Notes: generated from the sequence alone by a model not told the origin. Numbered from the stretch's first letter, positions 33,979 to 43,505 are shown. The stretch: DNA of 64,000 nucleotides from Chloroflexota bacterium (GCA_011523735.1 WTGB01000048.1:62001-126000); one strand, 5' to 3'. Numbers and translations are program-made.

Positions 33979-35712
33979 ATGCCAATACAGGTATTGCCCG
34001 ATGATGTAGTCGCGCGTATCGCAGCCGGCGAAGCGGTTGAACGGCCCGCGTCTGCAGTTAAAGAACTGATTGAAAATGCCATAGATGCTGGCGCGACATC
34101 GGTCCATGTGGAAGTTAGCGGTGGCGGGCGCCGATTGCTGCGCGTCAGCGACAACGGCACAGGCATTCGTTCCGACGAAACAGAACTGGCTTTCAAGCGC
34201 CATGCCACCAGCAAGTTACGCAGCGCAGAGGAACTGCAAGCGCTGAAAACGCTTGGCTTCCGCGGGGAAGCGCTAGCCAGCCTGGCGGCGGTCAGTCAAG
34301 CGACCATCATCACTCGGCATCGGCACGAACCGATGGGTGTCATGATGAAGTCAATTGATGGAATTATTCAGCATCAGCCGATCGGCGCGCCAGCCGGCAC
34401 AGTCGTCACGATCGAGCATTTGTTTTATAACACGCCCGCTCGTTTGAAATTCCTCAAGAACGATAGCACGGAGAAGCGTCATATTCATTGGGTAGTCGCG
34501 CGTTATGCCATGGCATATCCCGGTATCTCCTTTGTGTTGAAGCAAGATGGGCGGGAACGTCTGCATACATCCGGCAGCGGCGATCTAGCTGATGTCGTGG
34601 CGACGGCTTTTGGTTTGCAGACTTTTAAAAATATGGTGCCGGTGACAGGTGTTGATGAAGCCCGCGCGTATCGGGCAAGAATCAGCGTTGAGGGTTTCAT
34701 ATCGCGCCCAGAGCTAAATCGCGCCAGGCGTGACCGGATAATTCTGTTTGTCAACGGCCGCGCTATTCAAGACAGCGCATTGAGCCACGCCGTCATCCAA
34801 GCCTACGATGGTTTGCTGAAGACAGGTAGTTTTCCACTGGCGGTATTGCTCATCGTCACACCAACCGACTTCGTCGATGTCAATGTGCATCCGACTAAAG
34901 CCGAGGTGCGCTTCCGCGATCCGCAACAGGTATTCTTAGCGGCGCAGCGCGCGGTCCGGGAGGGACTGCAAGCATCCGGCGAAAGTCGTCCGGCGCCTGA
35001 TCTGTGGTCAGAAAGTGGCTTCACTGATGAATACTTGGATTACGCGCGTCCAGAACCCAACTGGCAGCGCTTTGGCACTGATGAACTATTTGACGACGGG
35101 GACCTGAGTTACATTCCGGATCTGGCCGAGCAGCCGGCGAAACCGCGGACGCTGCCGGTGCTGCGCGTCGTGGGACAGGTTGGGGCGACTTATATCGTGT
35201 CCGAAGGACCTGCGGGCATGTACTTGATTGATCAAAACGCCGCGCATGAGCGGATACTTTACGAAGAAATCTGCGAAGAATTGGCGGCTGATCGTATAGC
35301 CAGCTTGCGGTCAGACGAGAGCCAGACCCTCCTGCTTTCACCACAGGATGCTGAACTGCTGGAGAAAGTTGGCGGCATCTTCAGCGCGCTCGGCTTTGAA
35401 GTCGAGGTGTTTGGACCCAACACCTTTGCCGTCCGCGCGTTGCCGACTTGTGCCAAAGGCGTCAACGTCGCTGATTTGTTCCTCCGTATGTTAGAACGCC
35501 TGCGCCGGTCAAATTGCGAATTGAGTGACGGGGTCGCCGCTCTCGCATCAGCCGCGGCACTGCGCCGTGGTCAGATTTTGCCAGAAGATGAGATGCGCGG
35601 GCTTATAACTAAGCTCGAGCGTTGTCCCAATCCCCTTACATCACCGAGCGGCCGGAGAGTGCTCATTCACTTGAGCAGCGAGCAACTGGCGGAGGAGTTT
35701 GGGCGCGGCTGA
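33979..35712 (+). CDS. mutL: DNA mismatch repair protein MutL
   Basis: This 577-residue protein has the GHKL ATPase motifs: ELIENAIDAGA (motif I), DNGTGI, KHATSKL-like HATSKLR and GFRGEALASLA. The transducer domain ends with NVHPTKAEVRF, so the N-terminal half is orthodox. The C-terminal domain keeps the fold but differs in endonuclease metal motifs: DQHA is DQNA (Asp418 to Ala421), the ACR-type site is ASA (523-525) and the CPHGRP-type site is SPSGRR (555-560). MutL links mismatch recognition by MutS to strand removal. The altered residues suggest reduced or no nuclease activity (inference). An extended -10 (TGCTATACT, 33936-33944) precedes it. Confidence 0.96.
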   Translation: MPIQVLPDDVVARIAAGEAVERPASAVKELIENAIDAGATSVHVEVSGGGRRLLRVSDNGTGIRSDETELAFKRHATSKLRSAEELQALKTLGFRGEALASLAAVSQATIITRHRHEPMGVMMKSIDGIIQHQPIGAPAGTVVTIEHLFYNTPARLKFLKNDSTEKRHIHWVVARYAMAYPGISFVLKQDGRERLHTSGSGDLADVVATAFGLQTFKNMVPVTGVDEARAYRARISVEGFISRPELNRARRDRIILFVNGRAIQDSALSHAVIQAYDGLLKTGSFPLAVLLIVTPTDFVDVNVHPTKAEVRFRDPQQVFLAAQRAVREGLQASGESRPAPDLWSESGFTDEYLDYARPEPNWQRFGTDELFDDGDLSYIPDLAEQPAKPRTLPVLRVVGQVGATYIVSEGPAGMYLIDQNAAHERILYEEICEELAADRIASLRSDESQTLLLSPQDAELLEKVGGIFSALGFEVEVFGPNTFAVRALPTCAKGVNVADLFLRMLERLRRSNCELSDGVAALASAAALRRGQILPEDEMRGLITKLERCPNPLTSPSGRRVLIHLSSEQLAEEFGRG

Positions 35713-35715
35713 TTA

Positions 35716-36972
35716 TCAAATAAGCGGGAAGACACCCAGCAAATAAAGCGGCACCAAGCCAGCTACCGCCAGGAAAGCCAATATGACCAAGAGAATCGTA
35801 ACTACATCGGCGCCTTCACGCTTGGCTTGTCTTTGCGGCAGGAAAGGTCCGCTGTAGCCGCCGGTGGCTTCGACGTTGATTGTGCCGTCCGGGTTGAACA
35901 GGGGATTAGGGGGACCGGGGATTGCAGGCGCGCCGGCTGCGCCACTTTGATCGGTGGGTTGGCTCCCCGCTGCTGCTGGGCTATTGCTGACGGTGGGCAT
36001 GGGAGCGCGGCGTACAGGCACCGGTGGCGAGGTGGCAATGCCGGGCCTGCGCGGTGGGGCGGTCTGTGGACGTGCGGGGGCTGCTTGCTGTCCAAGGCCC
36101 GTTGGCGGCGCCAACCGCTCAACAGCGGCCTGCTGCGGAGCGCTGCGGCGGCGTTCACGAATCTGCTGGAGTATGTGCCCTAGTTGGTCGGCGTGTTTGT
36201 ATCGATCATTTGGGCGTTTGCGCATCACCTTGGCGATGACATTGCTGAGTTCGACCGGAAGCTCCGGATTAAATTCAATCGACTGCGGGACTTCAGATTG
36301 AATATGCGCCAGCGCCAATTCACGCTGAGAGCTACCGACAAAAGGCAAGCGTCCGGTGAACATCTCGAACAAGACAACACCTATGGAATACACATCGGAA
36401 GCCGGCGTCGGTTTTTCCCCGCGCGCCTGCTCCGGCGCGAAGTAATGCGGGCTGCCCCAGACAACCTCGCTGCGCGTCTGTGGCATGGTGTCGGTGTACG
36501 CTTGGGCGATGCCGAAGTCGGTGACCTTGACAACGCCATCGCGGTTGATGAGAATATTCTGCGGCTTTACATCCGCATGGACCAACTGCGACCGGTGGGC
36601 AAAGCCAAGGCCGGCGCAGATCTGTATGCTGAGGTCAAGAGCTTTTTCAAATGGCAGGGCGCCGCGCGTCTTGATCAGCTTTTTGAGATCGTCGCCTTCA
36701 ATCATTTCCATAACAATATAGTGTGTGGCGCCATCGCTGCCGACATCGTGCACAGTTACGATATTGGGATGCGACATCATAGCGACGCTGCGCGCCTCTT
36801 GCTGAAATTTCTCAAGGAACGCAGGATCCTTGGTCAGATTGGGACGCAGAATCTTGATGGCGACCATCCGACCGAGCATTCTGTCCAGCGCGCGGTAAAT
36901 GACGGACATACCGCCTGAGCCTTGTTGCGCGACAAGCTCGTAACGTTGATTCAGTAGCGTCTCACCTGGCAT
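35716..36972 (-). CDS. transmembrane serine/threonine protein kinase (PknB-like)
   Basis: A 418-residue kinase. The glycine loop is GSGGMS (residues 18-23), the ATP lysine is Lys40 in VAIKILRP, and the catalytic loop is HADVKPQN with Asp134. DFG is at 152-154 and the activation segment ends in SPHYFAPEQ. The HRD arginine is replaced by alanine (HAD), so activation-loop phosphorylation may matter less; this is inference. After residue 270 comes an Ala/Pro-rich linker (PPTGLGQQAAPARPQTAPPRR) and one C-terminal helix (IPVVTILLVILAFLAVAGLV-like), so the kinase is membrane-tethered. There are no PASTA repeats. It is convergent with mutL, three bases apart. Confidence 0.9.
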   Translation of the reverse strand: MPGETLLNQRYELVAQQGSGGMSVIYRALDRMLGRMVAIKILRPNLTKDPAFLEKFQQEARSVAMMSHPNIVTVHDVGSDGATHYIVMEMIEGDDLKKLIKTRGALPFEKALDLSIQICAGLGFAHRSQLVHADVKPQNILINRDGVVKVTDFGIAQAYTDTMPQTRSEVVWGSPHYFAPEQARGEKPTPASDVYSIGVVLFEMFTGRLPFVGSSQRELALAHIQSEVPQSIEFNPELPVELSNVIAKVMRKRPNDRYKHADQLGHILQQIRERRRSAPQQAAVERLAPPTGLGQQAAPARPQTAPPRRPGIATSPPVPVRRAPMPTVSNSPAAAGSQPTDQSGAAGAPAIPGPPNPLFNPDGTINVEATGGYSGPFLPQRQAKREGADVVTILLVILAFLAVAGLVPLYLLGVFPLI

Positions 36973-36985
36973 ACGTTAACCTCGA

Positions 36986-38137
36986 TCAAGGTCTTGAAAT
37001 CGGATCAAAAAGCTGCCGGTATTCTTGCAAAGCGCTGCGGTCTGTCAAGTTGGCGATGTAATCAGCGACCACCCGATGCGTCGATTCGTCCTTCAACTTG
37101 GCTCGGTAAACATCCGGCAGTTGGCGCGGCTCTTTGACATAGCTGGTGAAGAGCGCCTCAACGAAATGCTCAGCGCGCGTTTGCATTCGTACTATGCGAA
37201 AGTGTCGATACATAGCATGAAACAGAAAGTTCTTGAGTTCGGCGTTCAATGTTTGTTGCTGCGCACTGTGGCAAACGAGCGGTTCATGATGGTTTTGGAC
37301 ATCAAGCGACGATTTCGGTCGGAGCGCGTCAAGTCGTCGTTCGGTCTCGCAGAGCGCATCATCGACGAGCAGCCCAACCAATTCGCGTATGATTTGGTGG
37401 CGGGAGACATCGTCAAGCTGCCTGTCTGTCCAATTAAGCCGATCCACGACCTGGTGCCATAACGCTAGCTCCCTGGCCTGCTCAATGCTAATCAAGCCTG
37501 CTTGCAAACCATCGTCGAGATCATGCGCGTTGTAGGCGAGTTCGTCGGCGATGTTGGCGATCTGCGCTTCTAAGCCGGCGCCGGTATCGGTTGAGATGCC
37601 ACTGAACGCACGCCGATCGTAGGTGGTCTCATGCTTGGCGATCCCCTCAAGCGTCTCTAACGTGAGGTTTAGCCCCCGCCATTTGGGATAACGCTGTTCC
37701 AGCTTTGTGACTACTCGATAGCTTTGGTGATTGTGATTGAAGCCGCCGTGATCGGCCATTAAGTCATTGAGCGCATCCTCGCCGGCATGGCCGAAGGGCG
37801 GATGACCCAAGTCATGCGCCAGGCAAATTGCCTCGACCAAATCTTCGTTGGCGCCGAGGGCACGCGCCAGCGTACGCCCGATCTGAGCAACCTCCAGCGT
37901 ATGGGTGAGGCGCGTGCGATAATAGTCACCCGCGTCATTGACGAAGACCTGCGTCTTGTATTCGAGCAGGCGAAAGGCGGCCGAATGCACGATGCGATCC
38001 CGGTCGCGTTGGAAGGCAGTGCGATAACGCGGTTCCGCTTCGTGGTGCATGCGTCCGCGCGAATCTCCGCTCAATAGGGCAAAATCTGCCAGCGAATTTC
38101 GTTCATTATGTTCCAGCGCCAATCGACGAGAATACAT
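36986..38137 (-). CDS. dgt: deoxyguanosinetriphosphate triphosphohydrolase-like HD protein
   Basis: This 383-residue protein has the HD-domain metal residues His79 (RTRLTHTLEVAQ) and His108-Asp109 (LAHDLGHPPFGHAGE). The Dgt N-terminal signature RDRDRIVHSAAFRLLEYKTQVF is present. Members hydrolyse dNTPs to deoxynucleoside and triphosphate, controlling nucleotide pools. The gene is about the usual length for the short Dgt subtype. It is 13 bases upstream of the kinase start on the same strand, which suggests co-transcription. Confidence 0.9.
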   Translation of the reverse strand: MYSRRLALEHNERNSLADFALLSGDSRGRMHHEAEPRYRTAFQRDRDRIVHSAAFRLLEYKTQVFVNDAGDYYRTRLTHTLEVAQIGRTLARALGANEDLVEAICLAHDLGHPPFGHAGEDALNDLMADHGGFNHNHQSYRVVTKLEQRYPKWRGLNLTLETLEGIAKHETTYDRRAFSGISTDTGAGLEAQIANIADELAYNAHDLDDGLQAGLISIEQARELALWHQVVDRLNWTDRQLDDVSRHQIIRELVGLLVDDALCETERRLDALRPKSSLDVQNHHEPLVCHSAQQQTLNAELKNFLFHAMYRHFRIVRMQTRAEHFVEALFTSYVKEPRQLPDVYRAKLKDESTHRVVADYIANLTDRSALQEYRQLFDPISRP

Positions 38138-38268
38138 TGCTTCTCCTATTTGCTTTATATTCTAATATTCGCGGACAAATCGTGCATCTTGTACATGACG
38201 CGGAATACAGAAGTCCTGGAGTGCGTTAGAATCATCTTTTTAATGGATTGGCGAAATAGAGAGTAGAC

Positions 38269-39117
38269 ATGCCGAAAACAATCGCGCTTTTGACCGATTT
38301 CGGCCTTGAAGACATTTATGTGGGTGTCATGAAAGCGGTGATTTTGAAAATATGCCCGGCGGCGCAGATTGTGGACGTCACGCACTCGATCCAGCCGCAG
38401 AACGTGCGCGAAGCCGCCTTTTCTTTGCTGAATTGCTACCAGTATTTTCCCGAAGGAACAGTATTCTGCGTTGTGGTGGATCCCGGTGTTGGCAGCGCGC
38501 GATTACCTATCGCCATTGGGACAGAAAGCTACAGTTTTGTTGCGCCAGACAATGGCGTCTTGAGCTACGCGTTGGCGCACCTAGATGCGGACTACCGCGC
38601 AGTGAAAATAGAGAATCCAGCGTATTTTGCTGATCGGATCAGTCACACGTTCCACGGTCGCGATGTATTTGCTCATGCCGCCGCCCACTTGGCGAAGGAG
38701 CCATCCGTCCTCGCCGATTTGGGCGACGAAGTCACAAGCATTGTCACTTTCCCCATGCCTCAACTGAGTTATGCGCGCCATCGCCTTATTGGAGAGGTCA
38801 TGCACATCGATCACTTCGGCAATATCATTACCAGCATCGGTGCATTCAGTTGGGAAGGTGACGATATACTGCAGCTCAGGCCAATGTGGGGCGAAGAGAT
38901 TCCCGCAATGCAACTGAGTGCCAGCCATGCGCATATCACCATTCACAGTCATACCGCGCATAATATCTCACATGCGTATCATGAAGTACCGCTGGGCGCG
39001 ATACTGGCGCAAATCGACAGCAATGGATTCCTGGAGATCAGCGCGAATCAAGATGATGCCGCGGCGCGGCTCGATGTTCAAATCGGCGACAAGGTGATGC
39101 TCAGGCTATCGAAATAA
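38269..39117 (+). CDS. S-adenosyl-L-methionine hydrolase (adenosine-forming), DUF62 family
   Basis: A 282-residue protein starting with IALLTDFGLEDIYVGVMKAV, then VVDPGVGSARLPIAI and VAPDNGVLSYAL. Those are the signature segments of SAM hydroxide adenosyltransferases, which split SAM into adenosine and methionine with water. FHGRDVFAHAAAHLA and HIDHFGNIITSI complete the family pattern. The chlorinase/fluorinase branch of the fold looks excluded by the family-typical residues seen, but not proven. It is divergent from dgt. Confidence 0.9.
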   Translation: MPKTIALLTDFGLEDIYVGVMKAVILKICPAAQIVDVTHSIQPQNVREAAFSLLNCYQYFPEGTVFCVVVDPGVGSARLPIAIGTESYSFVAPDNGVLSYALAHLDADYRAVKIENPAYFADRISHTFHGRDVFAHAAAHLAKEPSVLADLGDEVTSIVTFPMPQLSYARHRLIGEVMHIDHFGNIITSIGAFSWEGDDILQLRPMWGEEIPAMQLSASHAHITIHSHTAHNISHAYHEVPLGAILAQIDSNGFLEISANQDDAAARLDVQIGDKVMLRLSK

Positions 39118-39486
39118 AGCGAGGCGGTTGCGGCTTCTGGGAGCATTTGACAGGCATACGCAAATATGCTCAAATCTAGCGCAAACGGGTCTGTGTTTGA
39201 AATACAGTGTTTATGGGATTTTCGGTCTCCCGCGTTGATGGCTCGCCATCCGGTCCATCTTCTGCTAAAACTACATCAAAATCACGGGTCAGGCGACGGA
39301 ACACCTGTGTATGCGCCGCGATATTGGCTGGCGGATGTCAGGTATTGCGTATATAGACCAGTTGGCGAAAGGATCTGCTTATGTAGAGAGTTGAATTGTG
39401 TGAAGCGGGGTTTGCTGCAATCGAACGCTTGCGCTAAGGCCTCGTGACAAATCGATCAGCAATTGATTCCTATAGGAGAAACTGTA
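39118..39486. other. intergenic stretch without a convincing gene
   Basis: This 369-base gap precedes the sugar ABC operon. A plus-strand open frame of 93 codons (39166-39447) has no ribosome-binding site and no recognisable domain. A Shine-Dalgarno AGGAGA lies before the binding-protein ATG at 39487. I see no clear operator; ATCGATC near 39455 is a simple palindrome. Confidence 0.5.
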
Positions 39487-40734
39487 ATGAAGAAATACGC
39501 TCTTGGACTGATTATGATTCTGCTGCTGGTGTTTTCAGCCGGTGGCGCAATGGCGCAAGATGTCGTGCTGGAATTCCAGCAGTGGTGGGAGCCGGAACTG
39601 CCGGAAGGTTCTTTCCGCGCGATCTTGGACGATTTTGAAGCGGCCAATCCGGGCATCAGGGTTGAGACGATCAGCGGACCTTACCTGACCACGAAGGACC
39701 AGATAATCGCCAGCGCAGCCACCGGCACGATGGCGGATGTCGTCGGCCTGGATGGCGCCTGGGTGAATGTCTTGTGGAAGCAAGGCGCGCTGCATAGTCT
39801 TACTCAGGCCATGGCCGATGCGATGTACGATGACAGCGAGTTGGCGGCGCAGATTAAGCTCGCCGGGGAGACCTATATGATCCCCATCGCCAACTTCATC
39901 TACCCGGTCTTCGTCAATCTCGACATGCTGGCAGCCGCTGGCATTGATCCGCCGTCGACGCGCGCCGAATTCGCCGCCGCGGCCGAAGCCCTGACTGACC
40001 CCGATAACAACGTTTACGGCTGGGCACAGCCGCTTTCACTGGAGCAGCCTAACGGCATCCAAAACGATACGATGTCCTGGCTCTGGGCCACTGGCGGCAG
40101 CATGCTTGATGACATGGGGCAGCCAAACCTGGCCGGTAACGAGCAGTTGGCCGAAACCATGGCTTATATCAAGAGCCTGCACGACGCCGGTGTGGTCGCT
40201 CCTGGCGCCTTCGCGATGAAAGAGAATGAGAAAGTCGAGGAATTTGTCAACGAGCGCGTGGCTATGATCATCAACACGCTGGCTCACTTCACCCTCATCC
40301 GCGAGCGCAATCCGGACTTGAACTTCGATATCACCGCGCTGCCGGCGGCCGAGGGCTACGATGGACCGCGCGGCTTGCCCTACGCCTCCTGGGGCATTGG
40401 CATCAGCTCCAATACCGAGCACAAGGCCGAAGCCTGGAAGCTGATCGATTACTTGACCAGCGTCGAGGGCAACACCAAGCTGACGTCAATTGCAAATGCC
40501 TTCCCGGGCAATGTCAACGCCACGCCGGACTTCATCCAGACCGATCAGCTCTTTATGACAGCCTTCGAGATCTTCCAGGAAGGCTATCTGGCGAATGAGT
40601 TCACTGGGCTGCCCGCCGCGGAAGAGTTGATGCGTCAGTTCGATGAACCCTTCCAATTCTATCTGGAAGGCGAAATCGAACTGGAAGAGTTCCTGGAAAT
40701 CGCGCAAGAAGAATGGGAAGCCATATTCGAGTAG
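39487..40734 (+). CDS. sugar ABC transporter substrate-binding protein (family 1 type)
   Basis: A 415-residue exported protein with a signal peptide (MKKYALGLIMILLLVFSAGG) cut after AMAQ. The mature protein is a maltose-binding-protein type SBP: LEFQQWWEPELPEGSFRAIL, ADVVGLDGAWVNVLW, MIPIANFIYPVFVNLDMLA and the C-terminal MRQFDEPFQFYLEG. AGGAGA lies eight bases before the ATG. It starts an operon with two permeases, a class II aldolase and a sugar kinase, so a carbohydrate, perhaps a keto-sugar or amino sugar, is the likely ligand. No ATPase gene is in the operon; a shared MsmK-like ATPase elsewhere is inferred. Confidence 0.9.
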   Translation: MKKYALGLIMILLLVFSAGGAMAQDVVLEFQQWWEPELPEGSFRAILDDFEAANPGIRVETISGPYLTTKDQIIASAATGTMADVVGLDGAWVNVLWKQGALHSLTQAMADAMYDDSELAAQIKLAGETYMIPIANFIYPVFVNLDMLAAAGIDPPSTRAEFAAAAEALTDPDNNVYGWAQPLSLEQPNGIQNDTMSWLWATGGSMLDDMGQPNLAGNEQLAETMAYIKSLHDAGVVAPGAFAMKENEKVEEFVNERVAMIINTLAHFTLIRERNPDLNFDITALPAAEGYDGPRGLPYASWGIGISSNTEHKAEAWKLIDYLTSVEGNTKLTSIANAFPGNVNATPDFIQTDQLFMTAFEIFQEGYLANEFTGLPAAEELMRQFDEPFQFYLEGEIELEEFLEIAQEEWEAIFE

Positions 40735-40768
40735 TTTTCTCGGACGCGCTACTTCCATGAGTTATAAC

Positions 40769-40805
40769 GCTGAGGCGGCCAGGGATTGCCACCGGCTGCC
40801 TCAGC
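40769..40805 (+). repeat. stem-loop between binding-protein and permease genes
   Basis: GCTGAGGCGGCC (40769-40780) and GGCTGCCTCAGC (40794-40805) form a 12-bp stem with one G-U pair and a 13-base loop. There is no T-tract, so it is more likely an mRNA-stabilising or partial-termination element that keeps binding-protein mRNA above permease mRNA, as in malE-malF. Confidence 0.7.
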
Positions 40806-40820
40806 CCAAGTGGAGCTTGC

Positions 40821-41753
40821 ATGGCCACCGCTAATCCGCGCGATTCAATTCAATCCTCAAACATCAGGTGGGCGCAGCGTAAGCGCAAACTCCTGCCTTA
40901 TGGCTATCTTACGCCGACGTTGCTGTTGCTGGCAGTTCTGACTGTCGTTCCGATCGTGACGGTTTTCCTCTATTCCTTAGTCGATAATGTCATTGTGAAT
41001 CCAAATCCGCCGGTTTTCGTTGGGCTTGAGAATTATGAAGAGGTGTTGAGCAACCGGAAATTCAGAGGCGCGCTTAGCAATACGATGTATTTCTCACTTG
41101 TCAGCGTTGTAGCGCACTTCATAATTGGCTTGTCATTTGCGCTGCTATTGAATTCTCGCTTGCTTAGCACTAACGTGAAGGCGATATTCCGCGTCATATA
41201 CATATTGCCCTGGGTATTTACCGCATCAATCATTGCTATTTTGTGGCGACTGCTGCTGAACCCGCACGGCGTTATCAACTTTGTGCTTCTCGAGTTGGGG
41301 ATAATCCCGGAGCTTAATGAGTGGCTTTCCGACCGGAAATTGGCTTTGAACGCGGTGACGTTCATCAACATTTGGTCGGGCTATCCCTTTTACCTGGTCA
41401 GTTTTCTCGCCGGCTTGCAAGGCATCCCGGATGATCTGTACGAAGCTGGCCGGGTCGATGGCGGCAATGCCTGGCAACTTTTCCTGCATATAACGCTGCC
41501 TCAGCTCAAACCCATCATCATAAGTCTGGCGCTGCTGGATTTCATTTGGACCATACATCAGTTCACCTTGATCTGGATGACCACGGGCGGCGGTCCCTTG
41601 CGCTCCACCGAAGTCTTGAGCACCTATACCTACAAGGCAGCATTTAGTTCACATGAGTACTCGATCGCCTCAACCATTGCCATGGTGATCCTGGCGATTT
41701 GTACCTTCGTGGCGATATTCTACGTACGCAGTCAGCGCATGGCGGACGAATGA
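40821..41753 (+). CDS. sugar ABC transporter permease 1 (MalF-type)
   Basis: A 310-residue membrane protein with six predicted helices. The cytosolic EAA loop reads YEAGRVDGGNAWQLFLHITLP, and the N-terminal part has the MalF-like FVGLENYEEVL. GGAG lies five bases before the ATG. The following permease gene begins one base after its stop, implying translational coupling. It forms the channel with permease 2 for the adjacent binding protein. Confidence 0.92.
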   Translation: MATANPRDSIQSSNIRWAQRKRKLLPYGYLTPTLLLLAVLTVVPIVTVFLYSLVDNVIVNPNPPVFVGLENYEEVLSNRKFRGALSNTMYFSLVSVVAHFIIGLSFALLLNSRLLSTNVKAIFRVIYILPWVFTASIIAILWRLLLNPHGVINFVLLELGIIPELNEWLSDRKLALNAVTFINIWSGYPFYLVSFLAGLQGIPDDLYEAGRVDGGNAWQLFLHITLPQLKPIIISLALLDFIWTIHQFTLIWMTTGGGPLRSTEVLSTYTYKAAFSSHEYSIASTIAMVILAICTFVAIFYVRSQRMADE

Positions 41754-41754
41754 G

Positions 41755-42597
41755 ATGATTGGAAGTCGCAGGCAAATCCTAGTCCGGAAGGTGCTGGTCT
41801 GGATCGCGCTGATTTTGGGCGCTTGCTTTGCCGGCTTGCCCGTGCTTTGGATGGTGTCTTCGTCTTTCAAGTCCAACTTGGAGATATTTGCCTACCCGCC
41901 GGCATTAATCGACGACTCTTTCTCATTTCAGGCATACCAGGCTGTCTTGAGCGATCCGGGTCAGCTGCGCTTCTTCTTCAACAGCTACCTCGTCGCCATA
42001 CTGGTAACGATTTGCACCGTTGTCACCAGCATCCTGGCCGGTTACGCTTTCAGCCGCTACGATTTCCGCTTCAAGAAAATCTTGAATCTGATCATCATCG
42101 GCGTTCAGTCAGTGCCACCGATCACGCTGATGATCCCTTATTTCGGTCTCATCGTTTGGCTGGGGATTTACAACTCCTACACCGCCTTGGTGTTGACGTA
42201 TATGGTGTTCACGCTGTCTTACGCAATCATCATGATGACCGGCTATTTCAACACGCTTCCGCGCGATCTGGACGAGGCGGTCATGATCGACGGCGGCGGC
42301 AGTTTCGTGACGCTATGGCGGATTCTTGTTCCGATATCTTTGCCCGGGATAGTTGCGGTCGGCGTGTATACATTCATGCTGGCCTGGAACGAATTCCTCT
42401 TCGCGCTCACCTTGACGCGCACAAACGATATGCGCACCGTCCCGATTGGCATCCACCTGCTCATGGGACAGCATTCCTTTGAATGGAACCAGATGTTGGC
42501 GCTGAGCGTGCTTGGCTCGCTGCCGGTGCTGATTCTGTTCTTGCTTTTCCAGCGCTATTTCATCGCCGGTATGTCCGCTGGCTCAATTAAAGGATAG
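41755..42597 (+). CDS. sugar ABC transporter permease 2 (MalG-type)
   Basis: A 280-residue membrane protein with six helices and the MalG EAA loop DLDEAVMIDGGGSFVTLWRIL. The N terminus VLWMVSSSFKSNLEIFAYPP is also typical. It partners permease 1 and lies one base after its stop. The aldolase gene starts 47 bases downstream. Confidence 0.92.
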   Translation: MIGSRRQILVRKVLVWIALILGACFAGLPVLWMVSSSFKSNLEIFAYPPALIDDSFSFQAYQAVLSDPGQLRFFFNSYLVAILVTICTVVTSILAGYAFSRYDFRFKKILNLIIIGVQSVPPITLMIPYFGLIVWLGIYNSYTALVLTYMVFTLSYAIIMMTGYFNTLPRDLDEAVMIDGGGSFVTLWRILVPISLPGIVAVGVYTFMLAWNEFLFALTLTRTNDMRTVPIGIHLLMGQHSFEWNQMLALSVLGSLPVLILFLLFQRYFIAGMSAGSIKG

Positions 42598-42644
42598 AAT
42601 CTACAAGCGAGGTTTGCCAACGAGCGAAGGAACTGAAAACGCCA

Positions 42645-43505
42645 ATGTTAATGAATATGAAAGACCTTCTGGCGGTGGCGCGCGCGCACCGCTTTGCTGT
42701 GCCAGCATATAACATCAGCAGCAGCATGCTGCTAAAGGGCGCGCTTGAAGCGGCCGAAGAGGTGGCAGCTCCTGTCATCATCGCTATTCATCCCGATGAA
42801 TTGGCCTTCGTCGGCACCGCCTTTGTCACAATGGCGCTGGAGGAAGGCAGGAACGCATCCATCCCGGTTGTTGTACATCTCGATCACGGCTCGTCAGTTG
42901 AGCAGGTCATGGGCGCCATCCGCGCTGGCTTCACATCGGTTATGATCGACGCTTCTGAACTTCCGCTGGAACAAAATATTGCCGCCTGTAAGGAAGTGAC
43001 AACCCTGGCGCACACGGTCAATGTATCAGTCGAGGGCGAGCTCGGCACGATTGGCGAACTCGATGAAGAGGCTGAAGCCGGCGCGGAAGAAGTGGTCTTC
43101 GTCGAGCCGGACGAAGTGAAGTATTTTGTGGATGCCACCGATGTCGATACGCTGGCGGTGGCGATCGGCACATCGCACGGCCTATATCCTAAAGATATGA
43201 AGCCGGAAATACGCTTGGATCTGCTGCGCGAGATCAATGAAAAGGTCGATATTCCGCTTGTGCTGCACGGCGGCTCCGGCAATCCGGACGAGGAGATCGC
43301 GCAAGCGGTCGAGCTCGGCATTTGCAAGATCAACATTTCCGCCGACATGAAAAGCGTCTTTTATCTCAAAGCCCGCGAGGTTTTGCAGAATCCCATTCTG
43401 CGCGAACCGAGCAGCATCTATCCTGAGTGCATCGACGCGATGAAGGTGGTCTGCCGTCAGAAATTCGACCTCTTCAAGTCTACGGGTAAGGCGGCGCTAT
43501 ATTGA
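42645..43505 (+). CDS. class II (zinc) ketose-bisphosphate aldolase
   Basis: A 286-residue cytosolic enzyme of the FbaA/GatY/KbaY family. The motif VVVHLDHGSS gives the zinc ligands (His78 to His81 region). EGELGTIG, GTSHG and LHGGSG carry the other metal and phosphate-binding residues. These aldolases cleave a ketose 1,6- or 1,6-like bisphosphate into two trioses. Because it sits between the sugar permeases and a sugar kinase, it probably acts on the imported sugar after phosphorylation; tagatose-bisphosphate or fructose-bisphosphate are both possible. The start could be ATG 42645, 42651 or 42657. Confidence 0.88.
   Translation: MLMNMKDLLAVARAHRFAVPAYNISSSMLLKGALEAAEEVAAPVIIAIHPDELAFVGTAFVTMALEEGRNASIPVVVHLDHGSSVEQVMGAIRAGFTSVMIDASELPLEQNIAACKEVTTLAHTVNVSVEGELGTIGELDEEAEAGAEEVVFVEPDEVKYFVDATDVDTLAVAIGTSHGLYPKDMKPEIRLDLLREINEKVDIPLVLHGGSGNPDEEIAQAVELGICKINISADMKSVFYLKAREVLQNPILREPSSIYPECIDAMKVVCRQKFDLFKSTGKAALY

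Noticed and set aside
39166-39447. Plus-strand 93-codon frame before the sugar operon
   Set aside because: It shows no domain, no ribosome-binding site and unlike-gene composition.
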